Source: Allolobophora icterica (lineage: Eukaryota; Annelida; Clitellata; Crassiclitellata; Lumbricidae). From it: 64,000 nucleotides of DNA. Where the stretch lies: NCBI GenBank assembly GCA_963556255.1, contig OY744609.1, positions 22,265,276 to 22,329,275 on the forward strand, in the 5' to 3' direction. Of the stretch, positions 34,040-45,759 are shown piece after piece (the stretch's first letter is position 1; each line of letters opens with the position of its first letter). The notes under the pieces were generated by a model. The model made no database searches. It worked only from the letters and a program-made list of their open reading frames with translations, and was not told the origin of the DNA. The translations under genes and the position numbers were made by a program.

Positions 34040-34810
34040 CAGAAGTAGTAGATATTTCATCCCGGTTTCTCATTCTCTCGACTTCCGTCGATCTGTTTCT
34101 CGACGGGAAATTAATTCCAAAGAGCAATATTAGAAACTGGACGACTGGGTCAAACAGACAGAGTTGATCATATCTGTATCACATATCCTGTGGACATTGT
34201 GGCTTTTCAGTATGCATAATGTGTATGGCTGTAGACTGCAGTGGTCCTTCCCCCTCCCCCGACCAGACAACGTTATGTTGCGGCATCAGCGTATATATGC
34301 CTACCTTATCTTACGTTCTTTCCACACCACTGGTGTATCTTTCCACCCTACACGTATACGACATCAAACCCTTAACCCAACAGGAAAAGATCAATCCCTA
34401 GAGCTCATCCCGTAAGGTAACCATGGTAATTATGAAGTGTTAGGGAATTGAGTTTCATACAGCCTCAGCATGCGAGGGTTGGAGGTATACGAGAGTGACG
34501 CAATAATCGGGAAAGCCGTGATACCGCGGTTACTGCGGTAAAATCCGCGGTAATGGTGTCTGTAAGGATGGAAATACAAGTTATATAGCGCGATGTGCGG
34601 TATTTATCAAGGTAACGGTTACAACTTTGTCCATTGTAGTAACGAACTATTCATTAGGCTAACCATATCTGCACACAATGTTAAGTCATCGCGCTATACA
34701 ATTGAAATCCTTGAATATCTGACATATTTTCAACTTCAGTTTTCTGTTTTTAACAACTTAAGATTTAACAGAACTGTTTAATGTGCAGAGCACTTCTATC
34801 TTGTTATTTG
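34040..34810. other. No feature recognised
   Basis: Mixed-composition sequence with a few short frames. Confidence 0.4.
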
Positions 34811-34815
34811 CTTCA

Positions 34816-34932
34816 CTGGTACGGGAATGGGAACGGGAACACATCGAATGGGGACGGGGTAGGGACTGGTGCATACCTAATGGGGATGGGGTGGGGATGG
34901 GCGCATACTCTAAGGAATGGGGTGGGGATAAA
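34816..34932. repeat. G-rich GGGGATGGGGT degenerate repeat with G-quadruplex pattern
   Basis: Repeated GGGAATGGGAACGGGAAC and GGGGATGGGGTGGGGATGGG units. The segment 34882-34901 has four G-runs of at least three with one- or two-base loops, the classic quadruplex pattern on the plus strand. Confidence 0.75.
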
Positions 34933-35074
34933 GACAAATTTTATCCCTGTGTCACTGTCTAGTTGGTGACCAGTCTTCTCCCTGAATCCCTCTGATCCCC
35001 CCCCCACATTTACGGACCTCGTCTTCATTTTGTAGCTGACTTCGTTTAAGGGCGCGAATGGTACCTTCAGGCAT

Positions 35075-35150
35075 CTGCCTTGGCGGGGTTTTGAACCCCG
35101 AACTCAGGGTCGTCAGTCCAACGCGCTAACTACGAGACAACCGCGAGTAC
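35075..35150 (-). repeat. tRNA-like sequence (SINE head or tRNA pseudogene)
   Basis: On the minus strand GCGGTTGTCTCGTAGTTAGC begins a tRNA-like region with an anticodon-like stretch (TTGGACTGACGACCC) and a T arm GGGGTTCAAAACCCC. The acceptor arms do not pair, so a functional tRNA is unlikely. Confidence 0.5.
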
Positions 35151-35513
35151 AGACCGAGTATAATCCAGTCGCCGAGTGTGGGAACGAGAATAAATCAATG
35201 ATCTCAGGACGAAGCCTTAAGAGTATTTTAACTTAATTGTCTTTGTATAATATCCAGCAGAAAGCGGTCTTTGTGAGCGATAACTTATTGACTGCACCGA
35301 ACTGACCTCGGCACGTGCACATTTGACTCCATAATTATAAGGACACTCCTTCATCTACCTGTCGTTACCTGTGGTTCGATGGCAGCCAGGTGACAGATTA
35401 TCTTGTCTACAATGTCTTTCATACTTCCCCACTGAACAGAGCTGTATCAAAAGTAAATTACGTAACATATTGATTTAATATATTATAATACAGTATGTGT
35501 CAATAGTAGATTC

Positions 35514-35728
35514 CATGGGCGTTCGGGGAGGCAAGGGGCATTTGCCCCCTGGATTTTGCAAATAATTTACAAAAATAATATCTTTTGAATTTTATGATTA
35601 TTACAACAGTCCCAACACGATTTTAAGTTCGTGACCATTATTTATTTTTAAAGTTGTCATGTGTTATGTGTTCATTCTATGTAAAAACGTCACTTTGCTC
35701 CCCTAAAAAATTCCTGAGGACGTCCATG
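35514..35728. mobile_element. hAT MITE, family A copy 2
   Basis: The ends CATGGGCGTTC and (inverted) CATGGACGTCC are flanked by exact 8-bp duplications GTAGATTC (35506-35513 and 35729-35736). The 215-bp interior is the inverse of the family A copy at 15815-16079. Subterminal GGGGCATTTGCCCC palindrome at about 35536-35549. Confidence 0.9.
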
Positions 35729-35930
35729 GTAGATTCTCTATGAAAACATTGAGTTACGTTAAATTGGATTACATTGCCAGCAGGTCTAGGTATAAACGAG
35801 AAGAGGGACTGGAAGCAATGTCCCGAAGTCTGCTTGATTTAAATATATGTGTTATGTGTAGGTGTAGGTTAGTCGACTGTGGATCATCCCACGCTGACTT
35901 TTCTATCTTCAACACAGTTTCTCGCCCACC

Positions 35931-36391
35931 CACTGGCGGCGATCTTGTTTGACAGGTGGGGGGGGGGACTTTAGCACTGATCTGGTCAAAAAAGAGTTTT
36001 GAACTGATCTGGTCAAAAAAGAGGTCCAAAAATTGTATCGCAAAAATGGTTTACTTTTTTGGTGTTTCTTCAAAATGTGGGAGGACAAATGTATGGTGTG
36101 TCCCCACACCGCCAAAGATGGGGGTCTTGTCCAGGGCTGTAGTCGAGGGTATACGCGGGTATACAGCGTATACGTATCTCCAGAGACCGTATACTGACCT
36201 CGCAAAATATTTATAATTATTTATATTAAAATACTGTAGTGTATAGTGTATACTCATAAAATGCTGCAGCGTATACTCACCTCTAATTTGTTTCGGAAAA
36301 ATAACCGGTAGCGTGTACTCACCTCTAATTTTACCACTACAGCCCTGGTCTTGTCCCCCCTCGATCCACCACCCCGGGATCGCCGCCCATG
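35931..36391. mobile_element. hAT MITE (CACTGGCGGCGATC ends) with a nested MITE
   Basis: The ends CACTGGCGGCGATC and (inverted) CATGGGCGGCGATC are flanked by exact 8-bp duplications CGCCCACC (35923-35930 and 36392-36399). An internal direct repeat of ACTGATCTGGTCAAAAAAGAG lies at about 35976-36022. Contains the element at 36132-36347. Confidence 0.88.
36132..36347. mobile_element. hAT MITE (CAGGGCTGTAGT ends), nested
   Basis: The ends CAGGGCTGTAGTCG and (inverted) CAGGGCTGTAGTGG match at 13 of 14 positions. They are flanked by exact 8-bp duplications GTCTTGTC (36124-36131 and 36348-36355). The interior has repeated GTATACTC / CGTATAC motifs. It lies wholly inside the 35931-36391 element. Confidence 0.9.
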
Positions 36392-36424
36392 CGCCCACCA
36401 CCGTTTCAGAAGACCCTCATCTTG

Positions 36425-36480
36425 TCCAGGAATTAAAGAGGCGCTACACAAGCTTTCGGTTACAATTACATATAAACTGC
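36425..36480 (+). mobile_element. CR1/L2-like LINE 3' tail scrap
   Basis: AAAGAGGCGCTACACAAGCT ... GGTTACAATTACATATAA matches the ...GGCGC..ATA.A... TTACAATTACA tails of the LINEs here. Only about 55 bp remain. Confidence 0.5.
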
Positions 36481-36484
36481 ATTT

Positions 36485-37335
36485 CATTAATGCATGGTGG
36501 TCTAATCCGGCAAATATTTTGACAAGCACTTCAGGGTTCGCAGTTTGAATCCCTTGAACCACGAAAGGTGACGCACAGCGACAGCCACCTTGCGAATGAG
36601 ACAATGCTTACAATCTGTGAGCAGTCGACACGCAATGTGGACCAAGTAACTACTTCAAAGCGGTTCAACTTCAAAACAAAGTGGCTTATGATACTGTTGG
36701 TTCAGAACTACAAGGCTGTAAGAGATGAAAGTACACGTTTGCACTGGCAGGTGTTATAATCACGCGAACAGGTGTTACCCAACAAATGATGCTTACTTCT
36801 AAGTGCAGTTTTGAACCGGAAGCGTGTGCGTGTTGTGAAAAAAATATGTTGGTTAAAAAGAAGCTTCTGTTTGTCTACACGAAACATTTTCCTAGGAAAC
36901 CTGTCAGTGCGAATCTGGACAGATGTGAAAAAGCATAGCTGTATAGTACTAGGCCCCTACAGAAAAGGATATTCAATATAAAGAAGCCTGACTATAGAGC
37001 AACAAATATATTTGTTCGGAAACCTATATAAGCAAATGTGAAAATATGTGAAACAGCTTCGAAACGACAGTAATGAAAACAGGCATTATGTTGGTTAAGA
37101 ATACTGCATATAGAGGAAGTGATATCCGGAATAAATAAAAAAATATATATATATATCACTAGGAAGACGAAACTCAGTGTTCCAATACTTTCTACTGTTC
37201 CCTTAATTTTTAATGTTAGCTCATGTTACACACGACTTCAACCTCAATGCACGGCTGCTGCGTTACATGCAGCGCTGTTATCAAACGAATGTCATGCTTC
37301 TGCGCCATTTGGAGGCTCCTGACAGGCGTTACCCA
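36485..37335. other. No feature recognised
   Basis: Mixed, moderately AT-rich sequence with a short (AT)n run at 37142-37157. Confidence 0.4.
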
Positions 37336-37337
37336 AC

Positions 37338-37500
37338 TGTTCAGATGCTACATAAATGTTCAGATGCTACATCAATGTTCAGATTTTACATAAATGTTCA
37401 GATGTTACATAAATGTTCAGATGTTGCATAAATGTTCAGATGTTACATAAAATGTTCAGATGTTACATAAATGTTCAGATGTTACATAAATGTTCAGATG
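37338..37500. repeat. 19-bp minisatellite TGTTCAGATGTTACATAAA
   Basis: About eight to nine head-to-tail units of 19 bp with few substitutions. One unit (about 37440-37460) has an extra A. Confidence 0.92.
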
Positions 37501-37582
37501 CATACACACATACACGCCTACATACATGCTTACTTATAATACATACTATTAATTTTAGTGCATAGTTACAGTGTATACCCAT

Positions 37583-38035
37583 GCGTAGAGCGGGTAGCTC
37601 AACTTGAGCAACGCGTTCGTTGAGTCCTATAGTTAGGGCGAATCCGGTTCTACTGCTTAGTTTCGGTCTGGAAAATTCTTATTCGAGACTCTGACCGGAA
37701 GTGAAGAGCTGTGCGCTTCGCCTTAACAGATATTTATCTGATCGGCTCTGAAAGCCTTCAAGTCTTCCTGACGCAGACGATTAGAGAATCAGGATTTAGA
37801 GTCGACGGACATTGCCAACGGATGGACAGGATGAGGAGCGGGGCTAAGCCACGAGAGACTTTGACCACTCTCCCCTATTTTGTAATGCTATATATAGCGT
37901 ACTGTTAATTCAGTCTTGATGAATGTGAATGTGAAAGTAGTGCAAATTTAATGTAAACGTAAATTTCATTAGCACAATGTAAATGCAGTGTGAATGATAA
38001 TGTGAGGTAATGTAATGTAAATGAAATTCCTATTC
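37583..38035. other. Spacer with a tRNA-like start
   Basis: GCGTAGAGCGGGTAGCTCAAC at 37583 resembles a tRNA A-box region but lacks a convincing B box (GGGCGAATCCGG at about 37637). The following 380 bp show nothing recognisable. Short ATGTAA-rich degenerate units lie at 37915-38020. Confidence 0.35.
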
Positions 38036-38089
38036 AAAGAAGATTCTCAGCCAAAGTGTCTTAAGTTTCTTCATAAATCCATTCAAAGT

Positions 38090-38200
38090 CCAATCACAAC
38101 AAAGCTCCTCCTCGTGGGTGACGACCTATAAGCTCCTCTGACGAGTTTCTCTTAATGAGGCGCTATATAAAGCTGTGATTACATTAGATTACATTATAAC
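38090..38200 (+). mobile_element. LINE/SINE 3' tail with GGCGCTATATAAA signature
   Basis: AATGAGGCGCTATATAAAGC is followed by GATTACATTAGATTACATTA, the same tail architecture as the CR1/L2-like copies. No coding remains. Confidence 0.55.
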
Positions 38201-38399
38201 ACGACCTGAATATTCGTTTAGGAAAATGGTAGTAGGCCATATTTACATTTTTGGCATGACTAGTTGATACTGCTGCTGCTATACTATTACTACTACTTCC
38301 ACTACTGCTACTACCACTACTATTACTGTTGTTGTTGCTGTTGTTGTTGCTATTCTTCTTCTTCATCATCATGATCTTCTTCTTCTTCTACTTAAAACA

Positions 38400-38957
<558 letters not shown>

Positions 38958-38959
38958 GT

Positions 38960-39230
38960 TGTTGTTGTTGTGTTGTGTATACTGTTTATCGATATCTGAC
39001 CATTTCGGTACAAGAAAGCGACCATTTGCACGACTGTATGAAAAGTGAAATCACTTATGAGAGTGGTTATATAGACACATTCTGTTTGGCTGTAACGAAC
39101 AGCTGCTTACAACTAGAGAGAAACGGATGTGTGATGTAGACTTGAATATTTACCCAATGGCTGCTACACATGAATCTTATTAGTAGGTCTACCATGGGCC
39201 ACTGCAAATTATTTTATGCACGGATGTAGA
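38960..39230. other. No feature recognised
   Basis: Short unique spacer. Confidence 0.35.
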
Positions 39231-39234
39231 AACC

Positions 39235-39350
39235 AACGCCACGGTGGTCTACTACGTGGCATTGAGATCTATACGGTTGCACGCTGGGTCTTTAATCCAG
39301 GAAGTGTGGCATCGAATCTGCTGAGTGGACTCCTGGTGGGATAATTTGTT
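39235..39350 (+). repeat. tRNA-derived SINE-like remnant, family 2 copy 2
   Basis: GGTCTACTACGTGGC (A-box-like) is followed by GTGGCATCGAATCTGCTGAG. The latter nearly repeats the sequence at 18910-18945. Confidence 0.45.
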
Positions 39351-39354
39351 GACG

Positions 39355-41115
39355 CGCACCTGATTTGCTCCTCAAATCCAGACTTACGGATGACACGTGT
39401 AAAAAAAAGCGCAACAAAAATTAAAATTACAAAATAGGAAAACATGAAAATCTGGCAACCAGGGTCATCGTTATCGGACTGCATGACGTCATCTGATAGC
39501 CTCACGCTATTTTCAAAGCGGACAGCTTCACCTATTGACCTATGTGACTGATGCACGTTGGCAGTTACACGTAGCTACGGTTCTCTTCTTCAGCTCTGTG
39601 TCTGAAGTTCGAATCCATATGCTCACTGAGAATCGGAAATTCGTCGTTGAACCAGCTGCTGAATTACTATTGTCGTTCTCGCGCTTCAGATCCACTTCAA
39701 ATCCAGCAACATGTCTCAGAAGACTTATTAATCACTCAATTACAATGAATTAACTTACGCATAGATTCAAAAAAATAACAAATGAAACCTGCTGCCATCT
39801 GACTTGTGTTGACGACCCGTGTGGTCACAAGATATTCTTCCAGACTGTAGCGATTCATGTTTGTTTGTTTGAGTATGTGTGAGGATGTGCGTGTGTATGT
39901 GTATGTAGGTGTAGGTATGTGCGGGCGTGTGTGTGGGGAGGGTCACCAGCTCCTGCGAACTGGAAGGTATTGTGGAAAGATGTGTTCCTGAGTTTAATCA
40001 CATCTGTCTCACACATAATGGCAACAGTCGCGCCACCTATTGATCGTGGTTAATGCAGACACACACGCTCACATTTACTACGGCCATGAAAGCCTATACG
40101 AAACACAAGAACACTAGTATGTATGTAGCATTGTAGCCCTACATTAGCACGAACATTATCAAGTAAGTAATAATTATGTATAATATATAATTAATCATGT
40201 ATGTAATTATGTAATAATGTAGACATCAATGACTTATTGTACAGCTATGTAGTACAATATTAATATCTTATTGTTCAACTATGCAGCCAGACTTTTGCCA
40301 GTCATGGAGAACTAGTTTTGATGCTGGAGTGCATGCACATCAAGCACCTAAAGCGCGAAGTCAAAAGCTGAAAGGTACGAAGCCCCACCGACTAAGAAGT
40401 CGGAGGGAGTGTCGTAGATGCCCCAGATGGGTTAGTGCGGATCCCCCCGGACCCCTCCCCCCCAGAAACCAGGAGCATTTAATATGAAATATAGCATAAC
40501 TTAGCTAATTGTTTGAGCTGATGTCTTTTTAAGTTGTTTATCTTGGTACAAATGAAATGAGTTGTGACTAAAACTAATGTAGATCTTACCTCCACAATAT
40601 ACCTCTCCTAAAGAAACTGGATTTACAAGTATCTCATGACTCTTTCTAAGTATTAAAAGAGGGTTGACATTATTCTTGACAAAATACTTTAAGACATTTT
40701 CATTCTTATTACAAATATTTTTACGAAGCACATTTGTAACCTTTTCACATTGTTGACGCAAGACATGCATTCATACGAATGACATAAAGGATACCAAAAA
40801 TTGTTTAATAACATTCTTTAACTTTTCGAATCTGGAAAGCTTACAAGTGTTTTCACAAAGAAATACAATCTGTAACCGTTCTAAGAGGCAGTTTTAATTT
40901 ATTAATTACTTTTAAATACAAAGTTATTGTGACTGTATCTTGCTCACAACATTGCCAATTGATCAATCTATCACTAACAGGTGGCTCTTTTCTTCATGTT
41001 TGTCCAATACCTGGATGTTGACGCGGGGCAATAATCTATAAGCCATTTTCCAACTTGAATTTTATTTCTAAACCTTTTAATAAAATCGCCTTTAAGAAGC
41101 GTCTCGACTCCGGGA
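39355..41115. other. No feature recognised
   Basis: The sequence has a GT-rich patch at 39860-39940 and an AT-rich stretch with ATGTA motifs at 40150-40260. Short frames (for example 40501-40770 minus) have no recognisable motif. Confidence 0.4.
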
Positions 41116-41118
41116 TGC

Positions 41119-41700
41119 TTGAAAGTGTAGTGGTTAGCAGTGGCGTCACTAGTGGGTTGCGGGGGGGGGGCGTGTTGCGCGCCGGGTGACACCTTCAGAT
41201 GGGGTGACACCAAAATTACCGTCTAACAAATTTCTCTGCTGAGTCTCAGCAGAAATATAGCCTACTATTTTAAAATTAACAATAACAGATAACAACAAAA
41301 ACATTTTTCGTAAGCCCAGCTTACATGTAGGCCCTACATATACTGGGGTGACACCATGACTTACCGCAATGGGTGACACCAACACTAGTGACGCCACTGG
41401 TGGTTAGCGCGCTGTACTGTCAATCGAGGAGTCGGGGGTTCAAATCCCTGCCAGGGCAGAAATATGGTTAGAGATTTCTGTTTCATCTGCAGTTCTGCAC
41501 CCTCTAACCAACTCAGCTATGATTAGTACACTAACGGAACACCGTCAGTGGGAAGATGAGACGGCGACGGAGAGGACTGGCCACCCGCCCTCATATGTCG
41601 AGGCTAAGAAAATCAAGTCGCTAACACTTCATACCCATGGCTGCCTAAGAGCTAGCTGAAGAGACTGCTCTTCTCTTCTAAGAAGCGGTTAGAGGTACAG
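41119..41700 (+). mobile_element. SINE family 1 copy interrupted in its A-box region by a hAT MITE
   Basis: The head begins at about 41119 (GATGCTTGAAAGTGTAGTGGTTAG) and resumes at 41400 (GTGGTTAGCGCGCTGTACTG) after the MITE. The B box GGGTTCAAATCCC is at about 41438. Body motifs follow: ACTCAGCTATGATTAGTAC, CGTCAGTGGGAAGATGAG, CATATGTCGAGGCTAAG and ACACTTCATACCCATGGC. The MITE duplication GTGGTTAG is SINE head sequence, which proves the order of insertion. Confidence 0.85.
41138..41399. mobile_element. hAT MITE (CAGTGGCGTCACTAGTG ends)
   Basis: The ends CAGTGGCGTCACTAGTG are perfect inverted repeats over 17 bp, flanked by exact 8-bp duplications GTGGTTAG (41130-41137 and 41400-41407). GGGGTGACACC motifs occur several times inside and near both ends. 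The long perfect ends suggest this is one of the youngest hAT insertions in the window. Confidence 0.92.
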
Positions 41701-41981
41701 CTGTCTTGGAACTCTTAATTTTTCCCTTTCAGAGTCAGCACATCAACCATTTTACTCCATAGAGTTCAGCTAAAAGATCAACTTTTTCTGGATTCGTTTC
41801 TTCCGTAAGCTTTTTCTTTCTTTTTTCGCTTGACTTTTGCCAGACTATACTTGGATATTGATATGCACACAGATTTCCCCTAAAAATTACCAACGACTGA
41901 TGCCTAGAGTATTATTACATTGGCGGGATAGAAATTATTGGAATAAAATTATTATATTTTATATTTTACCTATTTAGGCTG

Positions 41982-42266
41982 CAGGGGCCCCGCAGGCTTA
42001 AAAAATTGGACGCACGCCCTCTCGTATAGACAAATAATATGGCCGTTTGCCCGCTTGCTACCATAATGTAAGTAGGAAAATTGAAATAGCTGATAGATTA
42101 TAGTGACAAGCGTAACAAAAAATTCAATTTAGATAACATCTAATATGCCTTAACATGCCGTATTGCCGTTTAACAAAAATGTCGATGCGATGCCTATTCT
42201 TTTTACGGATTTGATTTGGTGGGTGGACGCACGTGCGTCCAGTGCGTCACGCTGCGGGCGCCTTTG
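41982..42266. mobile_element. hAT-like MITE (CAGGGGCCCCGCAG ends)
   Basis: The ends CAGGGGC-CCCGCAGGC and (inverted) CAAAGGCGCCCGCAGC are imperfect. The flanking octamers are TTAGGCTG and CTAGGCTG (7 of 8). Subterminal GGACGCACG motifs occur on both sides (42009 and 42234). Confidence 0.65.
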
Positions 42267-42589
42267 CTAGGCTGGAAAGATTGAGTTAATTTATAAAAAC
42301 AATTGCTATCTTGAATTGAGCTCTGGATAATTAATTTCCATGGCCAGCTCATTCTTGCATCTACACTCTAAGCCTGGCGAAAAGTTAATAAGCTTACTAA
42401 TATAACGTAATTATATCACCAGAATTGCTATCCATTCGTTTTATAACAAATTCACCCATTATCTCGATCGGTAAATCCCAACGCAACTTATAGACGTACT
42501 GCGATTTGCGTAAATGAAAATGTAAACAAGTTGCGTCTGTGACAGCCTGGTGAATGAGCTGGTCTACCTGACGTGGCTTTTGTGTGGCG

Positions 42590-42668
42590 CTGAGAAATTT
42601 CGGAGATTTACATTTACATTACATTTACATGTGTATTAAATAAACGAATATTGAATTGAATTGAATAA
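42590..42668 (+). mobile_element. LINE 3' tail with (TTGAA)n
   Basis: GTGGCGCTGAGAAATTTCGG followed by TTACATTTACA repeats and GAATATTGAATTGAATTGAA combines two tail styles seen elsewhere. Only the tail is left. Confidence 0.5.
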
Positions 42669-42669
42669 T

Positions 42670-43990
42670 GGTTTGATAACGTTTAGGCTATTTAACGACG
42701 CCGCCATGTCAAAGATGATTGGCGTCATTACAAAACACTGTAAAGAGACAATAATGCTAAGCCTTAAGTATGGGGTCCAAGACAGGTGCACCCATCCAGA
42801 ACACCCCATTGGGGTGACTGGAGGTAGCTTTTTACCTGTGCTCACTCAGCGGAGTTGGGTTTACTCCCCCTGTCTTGGTTTGATTTACAAAAATCAGCCA
42901 CATTCTATATATAACTAGACGGAGCTTCTTCTCTGGACCCTGACAAAATTTGATATATTGGAAACTCGGGTGGGGTTAGGATGGATGACTTCCTGCAATT
43001 TTGCGAAAGGTTTGAGTGGTTTGCCCAATGATATATCTAAAAGAAGATATGTTTATCCTGGTCCTGTGATTGATGATGCTCTGACTGTACATATAATTTG
43101 GGGATCATATGAAGGCGACTGCGTGACTGTGGTTGAGGGTTGTGTGCCACATAGGTCATCAGACAGCCGGGTATACCAGAGGATCAGGGTGACGGCCTCC
43201 AATTAATTTCAAAGGCTTCTGTCAACTGTTGCGATCGGTGAAGATATATGCCACCTGAAACTGTTGAAAGCCAGTTTCAGTTTGTGCTTACGTATTTATG
43301 TGAACACACGTACTTATCAACATGTCTGTCTTTTAACTATTCTGGGTTTAAACCAAATTCTTAACCTCAGGCTCTTTCAAAAACAATTCCTGAAACAAGT
43401 TAGTGAATTTATGACATGATGCGATACTGGGCACAAGCTTCGGTAATGGGCAAACACTTCCGGTGCTATGGCAGGGATGTATGTACGTGTAGGCCTACTT
43501 GTTTGTGTGTTGCAGCCTTGAATTCTAGACATTTGCAGAGTTCGAGTCATTGAAACTCAACAATAAAGATTTTTCTTTTATTCATCAAAAGTTTTGTGTC
43601 TTGTTTCTATATTTTTACGTCACCGGGAGGCAAAGTTTCCGAGGGTCGAAATGTGGTGAGCGAATTTTTCGGGGTCGGTTTATGGAGCTAATTGTCTGTA
43701 ACCCGTAATGCTGGCACCAACACATGCGTGAATAAAGCGTATTATGGCTATGCATTAATTGTGCTCATTAAATATTATATTTATATATATGTACATATAA
43801 TAATAACTATATCTGTTCATACATAAATGTATACATCCATAGATGTGATATGTGATTGCATGTTTATAATAGGTATATATATATTTGAAAGTATGCATAA
43901 TTATATAATTGTAGTATATACATCGCGGTGTTTTTCTCGCAAGAGAGCGCGTGACAGCACCGAAGTGGTTTCATCATGTTTAGCCGATTA
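42670..43990. other. No gene recognised
   Basis: Two open frames on the plus strand (42661-42918, 42958-43206) have near-normal composition but no motif, homologous neighbour or splice pair that I can defend. Confidence 0.35.
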
Positions 43991-44132
43991 TGAGTTTTGG
44001 TTGACTAGGTAACGCAACAAAGGGAGGGCATGAGGAAGCTATATGCAGACAGACGGATGGAAAGACAGACAGACAGACGGAGACGGATAGAGGGAGAGAC
44101 TGAGGTCGAGCAAGAAACAGAAAAAGAGATAT

Positions 44133-44690
44133 AAGGATGGGTGGATGGGTGGATGGATGGATGTATGGATGCATGGATGCATGGATGCATGGATGGATGG
44201 ATGGATGGATGGATGGATGGATGGATGGATGGATGCATGGATGGATGGATGGATGGATGGATGGATGGATGGATGGATGGATGGATGGATGGATGGATGG
44301 ATGGATGGATGGATGGATGGATGGATGGATGGATGGATGGATGGATGGATGGATGGATGGATAAATTGATGGATGCGTGGATGGATGGGTTAATGTGTGG
44401 ATGGATAGATGGATGGATGGATGGATAGATGGATGGATGGATGGATGGATGGATGGATGGATGGATGGATGGATGGATGGATGGATGGATGGATGGATGG
44501 ATGGATGGATGGATGGATGGATGGATGGATGGATGGATGGATGGATGGATAGATGGATGGATGGATGGATGGATGGATGGATGGATGGATGTATGGATGT
44601 ATGGATGGATGGATGGATGGATTGGTGAATGGATGGATGGGTGGATGGATAGATGGATGGATAGATGGATGGATGGACTGACGGTTGGAT
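44133..44690. repeat. (GGAT)n array, about 560 bp
   Basis: Nearly pure GGAT with GGAT-to-GCAT and AGAT variants. A CAGA patch precedes it (44048-44090). The minus-strand frames of 300 or more codons (His/Pro/Ser/Ile strings) are translations of the array. Confidence 0.95.
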
Positions 44691-44815
44691 GAGTGCTCCA
44701 GTCACGCAGCGTTTCCAATCGTTCGATGCCAGCCTTTGGCTTCGATGGCTTCGTCCTGTCCGAGCAGGTAAGGCAGTGGCTGCCTTCGCGTCGGTCGGAA
44801 TAGTACGACAGGTCG

Positions 44816-44842
44816 TACGGACGGACGGACGGACGGACGGAA
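44816..44842. repeat. (GGAC)n short array
   Basis: Six GGAC units lie about 200 bp upstream of the receptor start codon, in the presumptive 5' leader or promoter region. Confidence 0.85.
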
Positions 44843-45041
44843 GACAGGAAAGAGGGAAAGACGGGAGCAAAGAGTGTATTAAGGAGATAAGAGACAAATG
44901 TAGGCAATGGAAATGATGTCGCTGTCTGAAAACAGCACTGCAGTGGAGATCAGATATAATAACTTATGAGCAGGACAGATTCCATCGGCTCTTTTGCGTT
45001 CTCTTCATTGCCGTAACGTGCTTCAAAAGTTGTTGGTTAAT

Positions 45042-45759
45042 ATGGCAGCTTTTTCCTCTCGTTATCTCGGCTGCTTTGAATTGGCTATCAAATGGATTGT
45101 AGTTGGTTTGATGATTTATCTACCAACGCTGACGCATGGGGTTAAAAACCAAACTAGCGTACGGATCGCGGCTCTTCTTCCCGATGACCCGAAACGACTC
45201 TTCTCGTTGGCGCTTATGATGCCCGCTGCTCGCATAGCCCTGGAGAAAGTGAACCAACGACTTCCCGTCCAGCTCGTCCTTAGGGACGGAAACTCGCAAT
45301 GTAACGAAGCACACGGGATGAACGAGGCGATTAAATTTTTCGTGGCGGGTGAAGCGGATGTCTTTCTAGGACCTATCTGCGATTACGCCGCTGCCCCGGT
45401 TGTTCGTCAGGCGTCCTTCTGGAACATTCCAGTCATCAGCACCGGAAGTTTCGCCGTCGAGTACTACGTGAGCAGACGAAGTGGATATCCGGTGCTGACA
45501 AGAGCGGGACCAGGAAACCTCGTATCTCTGGCTGATACGTTTGTGCAGCTGATGCGCTTCTACGGTTGGAGGCATATGAAGCTGCTGTACGAGAGGGAGG
45601 CTCAGGGCTGTATCGTTCCGAATTTCTGTCATTTCATCTCGGAGAACCTAGTTATGCTGATGCCCAAGTCCGGAATCACGGTCGACTACTATAAGATGGA
45701 AAATACGACGGCCATAATGGATGAGGTTCTGCTTAAGAAGGTCGGAAAAGAGTTTGCCG
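45042..45759 (+). CDS. Natriuretic-peptide-receptor-like protein, exon 1 (partial gene)
   Basis: This is the first coding exon of a protein of the natriuretic peptide receptor / receptor guanylate cyclase family. These are single-pass plasma-membrane receptors binding peptide hormones outside the cell. I take the ATG at 45042 because it opens a signal peptide (IKWIVVGLMIYL at residues 16-27). An in-frame ATG at 44994 would put 16 polar residues before it. The ANF-receptor domain follows: RIAALLPDDP..LFSL (41-55), DVFLGPICDYAAAPV (106-120), TRAGPG (153-158), GWRHMKLLY (175-183), FCHFISENL (195-203). C87 and C113 are 26 residues apart, as in the first disulfide of human NPR-A, and C196 aligns with C164 of NPR-A. 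NQT (36) and NTT (221) are glycosylation sites. The exon ends at GCCG^GTATGA in phase 1. Beyond it the open frame is repeats. LLPDDP..LFSL looks closer to NPR-C than NPR-A, but without downstream exons receptor type cannot be decided. Confidence 0.88.

Noticed and set aside
35078..35148. Functional tRNA gene on the minus strand
   Set aside because: The T arm is good, but the acceptor stem is not complementary. More likely a SINE head or tRNA pseudogene.
42661..43206. Two successive plus-strand frames as a gene
   Set aside because: Frames are separated by stops, begin in a LINE tail region and carry no recognised motif. Kept only as an unassigned spacer.
43980..44907. Minus-strand frames of 300 or more codons of Ile-His-Pro-Ser repeats
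   Set aside because: Compositional product of the GGAT array. No conserved non-repeat domain.
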